From G965198795 sp965198795 (GTDB lineage Bacteria; Pseudomonadota; Alphaproteobacteria; Rhodospirillales; Casp-alpha2), in NCBI GenBank assembly GCA_965198795.1, contig OZ240674.1, positions 372,001 through 436,000 on the forward strand: 64,000 nt of DNA. The letters are read 5' to 3'. Position 1 is the first letter of the stretch. Every line of letters begins with the position of its first letter. The translations under genes were made by a program, and so were the position numbers. Shown one piece after another: positions 44,352 to 53,075 of the stretch. The notes under the pieces are model-generated. The model saw only the letters and a list, made by a program, of their open reading frames with translations, was not told where the DNA came from and ran no database searches.

Positions 44352-44896
44352 TGGAAACCGCCCCGGCCGGACACGGCAAAATCGACGTCACCGTCACCTC
44401 GCTGGAGATGCTGGAGGCGCCCGTTCGGGACGCTCCGCCGCCGCCGCCCGGCGACGTCAAAATTATCCGGTCCCAGCACCCAAGCCTCGCCTTCTACAGG
44501 TTCCTCTACAATACCGTCGGCGAGCCCTGGGCCTGGTGGGAGCGGCGCGTCATGTCCGACGAGGATTTGAGCGCCATCGTCCAAGACCCTCTGGTCGAAG
44601 TCCATGTGCTCTATCAGGCGGGCACGCCGGCCGGCTATTTCGAGCTTGACCGCCGCGACATGCCGGATATCGAACTGGCGTACTTTGGCCTCACGCCGGA
44701 CGCGATTGGCAAGGGACTGGGCGGTTATCTGCTGGGAGAGGCGGTCCGCGCCGCCTGGTCATACGCCCCGCTGCGTTTATGGGTGCATACCTGCACGCTG
44801 GACCATCCCAGGGCGCTCGGCGTTTACCAGCAAGCGGGCTTCAAGCCGTTCGCCCGAAAAACCGAAATCATTGACGATCCCAAAAACCATTTCTAA
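44351..44896 (+). CDS. GNAT-family N-acetyltransferase
   Basis: This 181-residue product has the acetyl-CoA-binding A motif GLTPDAIGKGLGGYLLGEAV (about residues 113-132) and the B-motif region LDHPRALGVYQQAGF (about 150-164). The first 40 residues are a Pro-rich leader. The start is the ATG at 44351 in a TGATG overlap with sseA. Its acceptor substrate is unknown; sitting with cysK and sseA, it might act in sulfur or amino-acid metabolism, but that is inference. Confidence 0.88.
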   Translation: METAPAGHGKIDVTVTSLEMLEAPVRDAPPPPPGDVKIIRSQHPSLAFYRFLYNTVGEPWAWWERRVMSDEDLSAIVQDPLVEVHVLYQAGTPAGYFELDRRDMPDIELAYFGLTPDAIGKGLGGYLLGEAVRAAWSYAPLRLWVHTCTLDHPRALGVYQQAGFKPFARKTEIIDDPKNHF

Positions 44897-45140
44897 TCCA
44901 GTTCAACTCAATCGATCCATATTGGCGGACGTATTGGCGGATGTGTCATGGACCGCTGCGGCCGGGCCGCAGATAATTTCAACGCGGCTGGCGATTAAAT
45001 AACGTAACCGAATTTCCCGGCTCAAGGCCCTCATTTCTAGATTCATGTTGAAGTTCAGATAGATGCGGTACGCTTCACCGGGTTGAGGGCGCCGTTCCGT
45101 TTTGTCATTCTCCGCCCCTGTTTCGTCATTCCCACACCCC

Positions 45141-45238
45141 TGTCATTCCCGCGCAGGCGGGAATCCGGAACAACCTCAGTCGCTCGATCATTAGCTGGAA
45201 CGCGGGCCGCCGCGCTGGATTCCCGCCTGCGCGGGAAT
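45141..45238 (-). repeat. Palindromic MITE-like repeat, copy 1
   Basis: ATTCCCGCGCAGGCGGGAAT occurs at 45145-45164 and again inverted at 45217-45238, enclosing about 50 bases. The minus-strand reading shares the order and several blocks (GGCGGGAATCCAGCGCG, CGGCCCGCGTT, GAGCGAC, CTCCCGCC-like end) with the copy at 48403-48498. It could form a long hairpin in RNA or single-stranded DNA. Confidence 0.65.
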
Positions 45239-45282
45239 ACCCCCCGGGCGGGGGAATCTCAAACCGCCTGAACCGCTACATT

Positions 45283-45426
45283 CGCAGTTCTTGCGTTGAC
45301 CAGACACCCGCGTACCTGCATTCTCTCCACCGTGAACGTTACGAAGATCCACGCTATGTCGGGTTTCTCGCTGAATACAACAGTCTTTACCCGGCCCGGG
45401 GTAGCTCCCTTGGCCTTGGCGAATAG
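45283..45426 (+). pseudogene. Possible C-terminal gene remnant
   Basis: A 47-codon frame without a start reads like a normal protein tail (RERYEDPRYVGFLAEYNSLY then a Gly/Ser-rich end) before a TAG at 45424. The composition is unlike the Arg-rich shadow frames around it. I do not recognise the family, and the upstream DNA is the palindromic repeat, so if real it is a truncated relic. Confidence 0.25.
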
Positions 45427-45695
45427 GCGAGGCCTCATGATTCTTCGTGATGTTCACAAGGCCCGGCGCCACGGCGCCGGGAAACAGCGTCATGGGAGAA
45501 GTCCGAAATGCAAAAATTACCCGTTCCAATTTTTCTCGCCAGTTTCTCGGTGACCGCAAACACGCCAGCAACCACCGCTTTGTCTAGAGCGAGCCGGCCG
45601 GCGAAACGCAGAGCCGCGCGGTAAACTGTTACGGTTTGGCGGTAACAGCCAGCCGCAATGCGACCGTGAGTCAAATAATTTAAGGAACAGGCAGG

Positions 45696-47783
45696 ATGAA
45701 CATCAGAAAAACGAGCTTCTTTATCGCAACGGCGTCGGCGTTATCTTTCATAGCGGTGCTCGCATATAACATCGTTGATCGTTTTAATGTGCGAACTGCG
45801 AGTAAAAATGTTCAAGTAAGCATCGAGGCGCTGAGCGTCTTGAATAAAGCGATCATCGAGTTATCCCTTGAACGGTCCGTCATGCAGGTGACGCTCAACC
45901 TCGACAGCCCCATCCAGACCCCCTTTAAAAAACTGCTCGACGAACAACGCCGGAAATCCGACAGCGGGTTCGAGGAAACGATCGCCCTGGTGGCTGGCGG
46001 GGACGATTTCAGGCGGGGCGGCGAATTTCTTGACGCTTTAAGGAAACGCCGCGCCAGCATCGCGGATATTCGCTCAACAGCCGACCGTCTTTTGACGGTC
46101 CCTCTTACTGATCGAAACAGGGACCAACTCAAAAGCCTTCCGGTCTCGATGAAGGCGGATATCACCAGGTTTGCGTCCCTTCCGCTATTGCTGAGTCCTG
46201 TGAACGCCCGCGTTCCGTCCACTGTCTTGACGTTAAAGCAAATCCAGGAGGCCGCCTGGAAGGTCCGGGAATTCGGCGGCCGGGAACGAACCTATCTGGC
46301 GATCGCGACGGCGACGGGCCGGAGCATTGACAAGGACACGCTCAGCCTCATGCGCAAAGATCACACGATCGCCGTGGAAGCCATGTCCGAATTGTCCCTT
46401 CTGTCCGGCCACGTTGGTCTGGATGACCAGGTTCGCCAGGGAATCAGGACCGTTTCCGATGTTTATTTTAACTCTTATGAGCGGCTTAGACAGTCGATCC
46501 TGGCGGCGTCGGCGAAAAGCGAGTCCTATTCCGTTCAGTTCCAGGACTTCTTCACCGAATCCTCCGACGCTCTGGGAACCGCGGTCAATCTGTCTTATCT
46601 CGCTGGCGGCATCATGGCCGACTACATGGGTCAGCTTCGCAGGGAAGCGACCGCCGGGGTCGTTATATTCGCCGTTTTGTTTCTACTGGCCGTATTTTTG
46701 TGCGGTTTTCAGATCTACTTCACCCGCGCGAGAATATCGAACCGTATCTTGAAATTGGCGGACCAGATGCGGACCTTGACTCAAGGCGACACCGATATCG
46801 ACCTTGAGGGATTAAGTTCGTCCGATGAAATCGGCGAAATGACGAAAAGCGTGGAAGTCTTTCGACAGAACGGCATTCGCACCCGGGAATTGGAACGCGA
46901 GGCGAAAGAACGGGAAGAAAGGACCGCCGAGGAACGCCGCGCCCTGATGAACGAACTGGCGTCCGACTTCGAACAATTGCTGGGCGCGTCCCTTTCCATG
47001 ATCGAACAGCAAACGGAGGAACTGCGCAAAACGGCGGACGGGCTTGTCGAAAAATCGAAAACAAGCGGCCGGCGCAGCCTGTCGGTGGCGGACGCCTCGC
47101 AAAACACGTCCGACAGCGTTCAAAACGTCGCCAAAAGCGGGAGCGAGTTGTCTTCCACCATTCAAAAAGTCTCCACGAACGTCTCCGAGACGACAGCGGC
47201 CATGCGAAGCGTGGTGGGAGAAGTCAATGACGCCGCAAACCGGATAAATATGCTCAAGCAAGCGTCGGAGCAGATCGGCAGCGTGGTCGCGTTGATCACG
47301 GACATTGCGGGTCAAACGAATCTGCTGGCGCTCAACGCGACCATCGAGGCCGCCCGGGCGGGCGGCGCGGGGAAAGGGTTCGCCGTGGTCGCCTCGGAAG
47401 TGAAGAACCTCTCTTCACAGACCGAGAAAGCGACGGCGCGGATCGATAAAGAGATCAAGACCATCCAGTCCCAGACCGGGAGCGCCGTCGAAAGCATCCT
47501 TAAGATCGAACAATCCATTCAGTCAACCGACGAGGTCATTTCGGCCATTGCCTCGACCATCGAAGAACAAGCCGCGGTAACCAGCCAAATCGCGGACACT
47601 ATGGATAATATCTCCGATGACGCCGAAAAAGTGACCGATGAGATTTCCTGCGTCTGTCAGGCGGCGGCCGGTTCGTCCGGCGCCGCGATCAAGGTCATGT
47701 GGTCGGTCATGGACCTTGCGGAAGCCCGGCAGGCCCTGCGGGACGGCTCCCAAAGGTTCCTCTCCGAACTTCGGAACGGCTAA
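45696..47783 (+). CDS. Methyl-accepting chemotaxis protein
   Basis: This is a membrane receptor signalling to CheA. The 695-residue product has a first membrane segment at about residues 7-25, a helical periplasmic sensor domain of about 280 residues, a second membrane segment at about 310-333, a HAMP domain (about 333-390) and a cytoplasmic signalling domain. The CheA/CheW-contacting hairpin tip reads ITDIAGQTNLLALNATIEAARAG (about 533-555) and is well conserved. The sensor domain begins LSLERSVMQVTLNL, which is reminiscent of NIT-type nitrate/nitrite sensor domains, but the ligand is uncertain. The C-terminus diverges after about residue 660. No che genes lie nearby, so it is an orphan receptor. 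Confidence 0.93.
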   Translation: MNIRKTSFFIATASALSFIAVLAYNIVDRFNVRTASKNVQVSIEALSVLNKAIIELSLERSVMQVTLNLDSPIQTPFKKLLDEQRRKSDSGFEETIALVAGGDDFRRGGEFLDALRKRRASIADIRSTADRLLTVPLTDRNRDQLKSLPVSMKADITRFASLPLLLSPVNARVPSTVLTLKQIQEAAWKVREFGGRERTYLAIATATGRSIDKDTLSLMRKDHTIAVEAMSELSLLSGHVGLDDQVRQGIRTVSDVYFNSYERLRQSILAASAKSESYSVQFQDFFTESSDALGTAVNLSYLAGGIMADYMGQLRREATAGVVIFAVLFLLAVFLCGFQIYFTRARISNRILKLADQMRTLTQGDTDIDLEGLSSSDEIGEMTKSVEVFRQNGIRTRELEREAKEREERTAEERRALMNELASDFEQLLGASLSMIEQQTEELRKTADGLVEKSKTSGRRSLSVADASQNTSDSVQNVAKSGSELSSTIQKVSTNVSETTAAMRSVVGEVNDAANRINMLKQASEQIGSVVALITDIAGQTNLLALNATIEAARAGGAGKGFAVVASEVKNLSSQTEKATARIDKEIKTIQSQTGSAVESILKIEQSIQSTDEVISAIASTIEEQAAVTSQIADTMDNISDDAEKVTDEISCVCQAAAGSSGAAIKVMWSVMDLAEARQALRDGSQRFLSELRNG

Positions 47784-47933
47784 TTCCGGCGCGCTTTCCC
47801 GGCGCATCGCCGCCTGGCTGCAACATGCCGGACATCTGGCGCGTTACGCCATCACACGGGGTCGCTTTAGGGATTTCCAAGAGGATTCTTTTGTTGTTCA
47901 AAACGCCAGCCGGAAAAGGCGGCCGGCATATCA

Positions 47934-48345
47934 TGGCGCGGCCTTTTCCGCCGATCTCCGGGAGCGGGTGATTTCGGCGGTCATTCGTGGGTCATTCGCG
48001 GCGGGATGCCCTGCCGCGGGGCGAGACGCCGTTTTGGGATTGGCGAGAGCACGGCGGTTTCCTGGCTGTCGCGGCGGTCTGGGCCGGATGACCGGGCGCA
48101 AGCGTCGCGCGATCCAGGGGGACTGACGCGCGCTGACCGCGCGCCCGGACCAGCGGGGGGATTTCATGTCGCCAGGGCTTGTCTCCGGGCTGACAGGCCG
48201 GAGTCTTGTGGTGGATTGCCGCCCGGTCTGGACCTTTGTCCATGAACAGGGGCTTCGATATAAAAAGGCATCGGCCGCAAGCGAACACGACCGCCCGGAC
48301 ACGGCGCGGCTCCACAAATCAGCTCCCTCGGCCAGACTGATCTAG
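47934..48345 (+). pseudogene. IS630-family transposase remnant
   Basis: Pieces of the N-terminal part of an IS630-family transposase appear in order across all three frames: M-A-R-P at 47934, FSADLRERVISAV near 47945, then RRFGIGESTAVSWLSRR (the helix-turn-helix) from about 48021, and finally WTFVHEQGLRYKKASAASE with HDRPDTAR up to a TAG at 48343. Several frameshifts are needed to join them. The second half of the transposase, with the DDE catalytic residues, is absent. No terminal inverted repeats were identified. Confidence 0.8.
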
Positions 48346-48402
48346 AGCGTTTGGGCGCGCCGCCGCCCCGCATGTTCTCCGTCATTCCCGCGCCCCCGTT
48401 TT

Positions 48403-48498
48403 GTCATTCCAGCGAAGGCGGGAATCCAGCGCGACGGCCCGCGTTGCAACCCAGTCGTGAGCGACAAAGGTCAGTCTAGGCTCCCGCCTTAGCAGGAG
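48403..48498 (+). repeat. Palindromic MITE-like repeat, copy 2
   Basis: This copy starts GTCATTCCAGCGAAGGCGGG and ends with CTCCCGCCTTAGCAGGAG, the arms being imperfectly inverted. The middle contains CGGCCCGCGTTGCAACCC and GTGAGCGACAAAGGT, matching the minus-strand reading of the copy at 45141-45238 in the same order. A half unit, GTCATTCCCGCGCCC, precedes it at 48381. Confidence 0.65.
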
Positions 48499-48764
48499 AT
48501 GAAGCGTTGGCTTTATTAAATGATCGTCATACAAACCCCACCCCCGCGAAAGGGCGTTTTGGCGCTGTTCGCGCTCATCATGGGTGACGGAGGTCAGTTT
48601 GAAAACCGCCACGCCCCACGAATGCGCGAACCACGCCAAAAATGCGGGATATGAACATACCCAATGTCATAACGCTCTAGGCGGCGTGTTCATTCAGGGG
48701 GTTTTCGCGCGGGCGGATTTCTGATTCAAGATCGCAAACAGGGGCGGTCTCAAGCACAAGACCA

Positions 48765-49571
48765 TTGACGGGCGCGCAATGGCCGCAGATCGCGCATCTG
48801 ACAGCGGGCGAAGCGGGTGAACGGGGCAGGACCGGGAATGACCCCCGGCTTTTCATTGACGCCGTTCCTTGGTTGGCCCGGGGGGCCGCGCCATGGCGGG
48901 ACCCGCCGCCGGAACCTGGCCATTGGAAGCCGGTCCACACGCGGTTCCGGCGCTGGGCGCGGGCCGGGGTTCGGCAGGCTCTTATCAAGGCGTTGGCCAA
49001 GGACCCGGACTTCGAATACGTGCCGACCGGCGCCGCGACCTCAACGGTTCACGCCGGCGCCGCCTTTCGAAAGGGGGCTTGAAGCTGGCGCCATCGGGCG
49101 ATCCAGGGGCGGTCCGGCAACCAAAGCCCATGCCGCCGCCGATGCGCCCAGCCAGCCGATGCGCTTCGAGATCACGCCCGGCCAGCCGCTCCGCTTGGAA
49201 ATCACGCCGGGCCAGTCACGCCGGGCCAGTCACGCCGGGCCAGCGGGGCGGCGCGCCCCAGGCGCGGGACTTGAGCGCGGGCCTCGAAGGCGTTGGTCAC
49301 GTCATCGCCGGCGCCGCCTATGACGCGCGGCGGCGGTCATCCGCGCGGCTTCATCGCCTGCGAACCGGGGGCAAGCGCGCGGATCAAGCGGAACCCGGCC
49401 CGGACAGAGCGCTATCCCATCAATCAGGCGATCTACAAGGAACGCCGTCTGGCCGAGTGTTTCCGCAACAGGATCGAACGCATCCAGCGCGTCGCCTTGC
49501 GATGCGGGAAAACAATCGCATCCTTCAAGGCGTTCGTACGCCTCGCCCGCGCTATGACGTGGATCACTTAA
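48765..49571 (+). pseudogene. IS5-family transposase, frameshifted
   Basis: Consecutive frames give RLFIDAVPWLARGAAPWRD with HTRFRRWARAGVRQALIKAL and DPDFEYV, then LEAGAIGRSRGGPATKAHA, then QARDLSAGLEGVGHVIAGAAYDA (second catalytic Asp region), and finally RIKRNPARTERYPINQAIYK with ERRLAECFRNRIERIQRVAL and the C-terminal TIASFKAFVRLARAMTWIT. This is the complete order of an IS427-type transposase. At least three frameshifts and an internal reiteration at 49153-49240 destroy it. The first catalytic Asp region is not recognisable. Confidence 0.85.
49153..49240 (+). repeat. Nested reiteration inside the dead IS5 transposase
   Basis: A 30-base unit beginning CAGCCG and ending ATCACGCC(C/G)GGC occurs twice (49153-49182 and 49183-49212). 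Its last part is then copied twice more as the perfect 14-base unit CAGTCACGCCGGGC (49213-49226 and 49227-49240). In the protein this repeats the conserved ITPGQ segment. It looks like replication slippage in an unselected gene. Confidence 0.8.
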
Positions 49572-49736
49572 ATGAACACGCCGCGCTAGGGCCCGACATG
49601 GAACTCACGGAAGTGAAAAAGGGGAAACATCGCGGCGCGGCATGTTTTTGCGCGTCGCTAAAACAACTCTCAAGCCGGCAACAGCCCCCAAACCCAGAAT
49701 TCGGAGGTCCCCCGGCACGGAATACGTAACGGTTTG

Positions 49737-50528
49737 TTAGTGGGCTAAAATCTGACTCAGGAACAGTTTGGTCCGATCATGCCGCGGGTTGGAGAAGAAC
49801 GGTTCCGGCTCGTTCTCTTCGATGATTTCGCCGCCATCCATGAAGATGACCCGGTCGGCGACGGTGCGCGCGAAACCCATTTCATGGGTCACGCAGAGCA
49901 TGGTCATGCCGGTCTCGGCGAGGCTCACCATGGTGTCCAACACCTCTTTGATCATCTCTGGATCAAGCGCCGACGTCGGTTCGTCGAACAGCATGATGTT
50001 CGGCGCCATGCAGAGCGAACGGGCGATGGCCACACGCTGCTGCTGCCCCCCAGAGAGTTGACCCGGATATTTCAAAGCCTGCTCGGGAATCTTGACCCGC
50101 TCCAGGTACTTCATGGCGATGGCTTCCGCCTCCTCTTTCGGCGTTTGGCGCACCCAAACCGGGCCGAGCGTGCAGTTCTCCAGCACAGTCAGATGAGGGA
50201 AAAGGTTGAAATGCTGAAACACCATGCCGACTTCGCGGCGAATGGCGTCGATGTTCTTGAGATCGTTGGTAAGCTCGATGCCGTCAACGATGATCCGCCC
50301 TTGCTGATGCTCTTCCAGACGGTTGACGCAGCGAATCAACGTGGACTTGCCCGAACCGGACGGTCCGCAGATCACGATCCGTTCGCCCTTCTTGACGTTC
50401 AGATTGATATTTTTCAGCACGTGAAAATCGCCGTACCATTTGTGCATCTCGGTGACCTTGATGATGTCCTCGTCCGACGCCGCGGAGGCCATCGGGTTTT
50501 CTCTGGAGGCGGTCATGATCTCACTCAT
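49737..50528 (-). CDS. aapP: General L-amino acid ABC transporter, ATP-binding protein AapP
   Basis: This is the energy-coupling subunit of a polar amino acid importer. The 263-residue product has Walker A GPSGSGKSTLIR (about residues 56-67), the signature motif LSGGQQQRVAIARSL (about 158-172), Walker B NIMLFDEPTSALDPE (about 177-191) and the switch His in CVTHEMGFA. The first 20 residues are a variable leader. It is the last gene of aapJQMP and lies 39 bases after aapM. Confidence 0.94.
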   Translation of the reverse strand: MSEIMTASRENPMASAASDEDIIKVTEMHKWYGDFHVLKNINLNVKKGERIVICGPSGSGKSTLIRCVNRLEEHQQGRIIVDGIELTNDLKNIDAIRREVGMVFQHFNLFPHLTVLENCTLGPVWVRQTPKEEAEAIAMKYLERVKIPEQALKYPGQLSGGQQQRVAIARSLCMAPNIMLFDEPTSALDPEMIKEVLDTMVSLAETGMTMLCVTHEMGFARTVADRVIFMDGGEIIEENEPEPFFSNPRHDRTKLFLSQILAH

Positions 50529-50567
50529 TCCTTGATACTCCCTGTTGGGACGGGCGGCCCGGACGCC

Positions 50568-51710
50568 TTAGCGCTTGTGCCCCCGATGTAATTGGTTCTC
50601 CAGCCACAGCGAATAACGCGACATGCCGAAGCAACAGACGAAGAAGAACAACGCGATGAACACGTAGACCTCTGTCGAAAGTCCTTGCCAGTTCGTGTTG
50701 GCGAGGATCGAATCGGACATGCCAAGCGGATCGAGAAGCCCGATCACGATCACCAGCGTGGTGTCCTTGAACAGGCCGATGAAGGTGTTGACGATCCCGG
50801 GGATCGAAATCTTCAGGGCTTGAGGCAGGATGATCAGCCGCATGGACTGCCAGTATTTCAGGCCCATGGCGTCGGCGGCTTCATATTGGCCGCGCGGGAT
50901 GGCCTGAAGACCGCCGCGTATGACCTCGGCGATATAGGCGCTGGAGAACAGCGTCACCATGATCAGCACCCGAAGCAGCAGATTGAAGTGCGTGCCCGGC
51001 GGCAGGAAGTAATTGAGCATCGTGGACGCGACGAACAAAAGCGTGATCAACGGCACGCCCCGGATGAACTCAATGAAGCACACGCATGACGCCTGGATAA
51101 TCGGCAGTTTGGATTGCCTTCCGAGCGCGAGCACGACGCCGATCGGCAACGAGAACATGATGCCCGTGACGCCGATCACCAAGGTCAACAGGAACCCGCC
51201 GAACTGGTCGGTCGTGACCGGCGCCAGACCGAAACCGCCCAGCAACAGCCAAGCCGCGACGACCGGATAGAGGACCGAGTAAATCATCGCGTGCTTGCGG
51301 TGGGGCGTTTTCTCGTACAGCAACGGTATGAGCGCCAGCAACAGCATGAAAAACGCCAGCACGGGGCGCCATCGCTCGGTTTCCGGATAGAAACCGAACG
51401 TGAAGTTCTCCAGGTTGGCGAGAACCACCGCCCAGCACGCCCCGTCGCCGGCCTCCTGACACGCTCTCCGGTCGGGGGCGAACACCACGGCGTCCGTCAC
51501 GAACCACTGAAACGCGCCCGGCACGATCAGGTAAAGCAGGTAAACCGAAACGAACGTCAGAAACGCGTTGGTCGGCGTGCCGATCAACGCCTTGCGCGTC
51601 TTATAGACGACGCTGTCCGTATTGACCGGCGGCGGCAGACTCGGGTGAGCGCCCGGCTCGTATCCCCCCCCCCCTTGTTTGAGGGCCATGGTCGCGGGTT
51701 GTGAGGCCAT
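50568..51710 (-). CDS. aapM: General L-amino acid ABC transporter, permease AapM
   Basis: AapM is one of the two membrane channels of the Aap importer. The 380-residue product has the long N-terminal extension with extra membrane segments that marks the Aap/Bzt group, and then the binding-protein-dependent transport domain with FIEFIRGVPLITLLF, EVIRGGLQAIPRGQYEAADAMGL (EAA loop) and ILPQALKISIPGIVNTFIGLFKDTTLV. Codons 13-16 are encoded by a run of 11 G bases (51664-51674), prone to slippage; the downstream sequence is in the correct frame here. It starts 12 bases after aapQ. Confidence 0.94.
   Translation of the reverse strand: MASQPATMALKQGGGGYEPGAHPSLPPPVNTDSVVYKTRKALIGTPTNAFLTFVSVYLLYLIVPGAFQWFVTDAVVFAPDRRACQEAGDGACWAVVLANLENFTFGFYPETERWRPVLAFFMLLLALIPLLYEKTPHRKHAMIYSVLYPVVAAWLLLGGFGLAPVTTDQFGGFLLTLVIGVTGIMFSLPIGVVLALGRQSKLPIIQASCVCFIEFIRGVPLITLLFVASTMLNYFLPPGTHFNLLLRVLIMVTLFSSAYIAEVIRGGLQAIPRGQYEAADAMGLKYWQSMRLIILPQALKISIPGIVNTFIGLFKDTTLVIVIGLLDPLGMSDSILANTNWQGLSTEVYVFIALFFFVCCFGMSRYSLWLENQLHRGHKR
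51664..51674 (-). repeat. Homopolymer of 11 G near the start of aapM
   Basis: Eleven consecutive C on the plus strand give a G11 tract in the coding strand of aapM, encoding most of Gly-Gly-Gly-Gly at about codons 13-16. Change by one base would abort translation after a few more codons unless a downstream start were used. Confidence 0.9.
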
Positions 51711-51722
51711 CGCGCCCTCTCC

Positions 51723-52967
51723 CTAACGTTCTTTCAGCTTGATGGACTTGTTGTACCAGTTCATCAGCGCCGAAATGCTGAGCGAGATGATCAAGTACAG
51801 AGACAGCACCATCATCATGGTCTCCATCTCTTTCCCGGTCTGCATCAGCGAAATGCCGCCCAAGGTCGCGACGATGTCCATGTAACCGATGGCGATCGCG
51901 AGCGACGAATTCTTGGTCAGGTTCAGGTACTGAGAAGTGAGCGGCGGAATGATAACGCGAAGGGCCTGCGGGATGATGATCAGCTTAAGCGTCCGTGAAC
52001 GGCTGACCCCCAGCGCCGAGGCCGCCTCCCACTGGCCGCGGCTGACCGACTGGATCCCCGCGCGCACGATTTCCGCGATGAACGCCGCCGTGTAAAGAGA
52101 CAACGCCAGCCAGAGCGCCAAGAACTCCGGCAGGATATTCACGCCCCCTTGTACGTTAAAGCGGCCGGACTTCGGCATATCCCAGTCAATGGGCGCTCCG
52201 GTGACGACGAACGTCACGGCGGGCGGCCCGAGGATCAAGCCGAGACCAACCCAGAAGACGGGATAGATCTTACCCGTCTCATCCTGGCGTTTCCGGGCCC
52301 AGCGTCTAAATGCAATGGCGCCCGCCACCCCCGCCACGAACGCGATGACGGTCAGATAGAACAGATCGCCAATGATCGGATCCGGCGAATAAAGTCCCCG
52401 GTTCGTCGCGAAGAAGGTGTCGGAGATGTTCACCGCGTTGCGGGGGTGCGGCAGGCTGTGCACGATGATCGCGTGGATCAGCAGGATATGCAGCAAAACC
52501 GGCACGTTCCGGGTGAATTCCACGAAACAATAGATGATCCGGTTGATCAGAAAGTTGGGCGACAACCGCAACACGCCGAACAAAAAGCCGACAATGGTCG
52601 CCAGCACGATGCCGCATCCCGCGATCAGCAGGGTGTTCAACAGGCCCACCTGAGCGGCGCGGAGGTGCGTGTCGGAGTTGGTGTAGCTGATCAGCGTCTG
52701 GTTGATGTCGTAGCCCGCGGGCTCAAGCAGAAAATCAAAGCTGAAGGTCTTGCCCAGCGCCGTCAGGTTGGCGACCGCGTTCGAAATAATGAACCAGAAA
52801 AAGACGACCAAGCCAAGGACCGTCAATATCTGAAAGATGACGGATCTGGCTTCCTTGTCGTACCAAAGCGTCAGGAGCGGATTTCGCCCCACCGAGGCTT
52901 CGCCCGCCGATGCTCCGGGAAACAGATCCGCCTTGGACATAACGCTTCCCCCTGCCAAAACCGCCAT
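51723..52967 (-). CDS. aapQ: General L-amino acid ABC transporter, permease AapQ
   Basis: AapQ is the second membrane channel of the Aap importer. The 414-residue product has an N-terminal membrane segment (about residues 45-65), a large loop insertion in the centre characteristic of the family, and the C-terminal EAA loop region EIVRAGIQSVSRGQWEAASALGV followed by IIPQALRVIIPPLTSQYLNLTKNSSLA. FVEFTRNVPVLLHILLIHAI matches the conserved motif of amino acid permeases. It starts 156 bases after aapJ, beyond a strong hairpin. Confidence 0.94.
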   Translation of the reverse strand: MAVLAGGSVMSKADLFPGASAGEASVGRNPLLTLWYDKEARSVIFQILTVLGLVVFFWFIISNAVANLTALGKTFSFDFLLEPAGYDINQTLISYTNSDTHLRAAQVGLLNTLLIAGCGIVLATIVGFLFGVLRLSPNFLINRIIYCFVEFTRNVPVLLHILLIHAIIVHSLPHPRNAVNISDTFFATNRGLYSPDPIIGDLFYLTVIAFVAGVAGAIAFRRWARKRQDETGKIYPVFWVGLGLILGPPAVTFVVTGAPIDWDMPKSGRFNVQGGVNILPEFLALWLALSLYTAAFIAEIVRAGIQSVSRGQWEAASALGVSRSRTLKLIIIPQALRVIIPPLTSQYLNLTKNSSLAIAIGYMDIVATLGGISLMQTGKEMETMMMVLSLYLIISLSISALMNWYNKSIKLKER

Positions 52968-53075
52968 CCGCCCGTGGATTGGGGTTACGGCGTTAAGTCT
53001 CCCCGCGCGCGTCCGGTTAATGTGTTGTAGCCGTTTTTGGCTCCGCCGGAACGCCGCATACGTAGTTTTAAGAGG

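Larger units (their letters stand above)
44897..45695. other. Long intergenic stretch with repeats before the chemoreceptor
   Basis: This 799-base region contains GTCATTCC-type repeats near 45104-45135, a palindromic repeat at 45141-45238 and a possible gene remnant at 45283-45426. A nine-base stem, CCCGGCGCC/GGCGCCGGG, lies near 45463. No complete gene is supported. Confidence 0.6.
48681..49584 (+). mobile_element. IS5-family insertion sequence (IS427-like), inactive
   Basis: The element is bounded by a perfect 14-base terminal inverted repeat: GCGGCGTGTTCATT at 48681-48694 and its complement at 49571-49584. CTAG flanks it on the left (48677-48680) and, one base further out, on the right (49586-49589), consistent with target duplication at a CTAG or TNA site. 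The length of about 0.9 kb and the transposase remains fit the IS427 group. The transposase is broken, so the element cannot move by itself. Confidence 0.8.

Noticed and set aside
45141..45238. CRISPR-like repeat arrangement
   Set aside because: Units are inverted rather than direct, with no regular spacers and no cas genes anywhere in the window.
48869..49729. 286-codon plus-strand frame in the IS region
   Set aside because: It strings together parts of the dead IS5 transposase in the wrong frame with reiterations.
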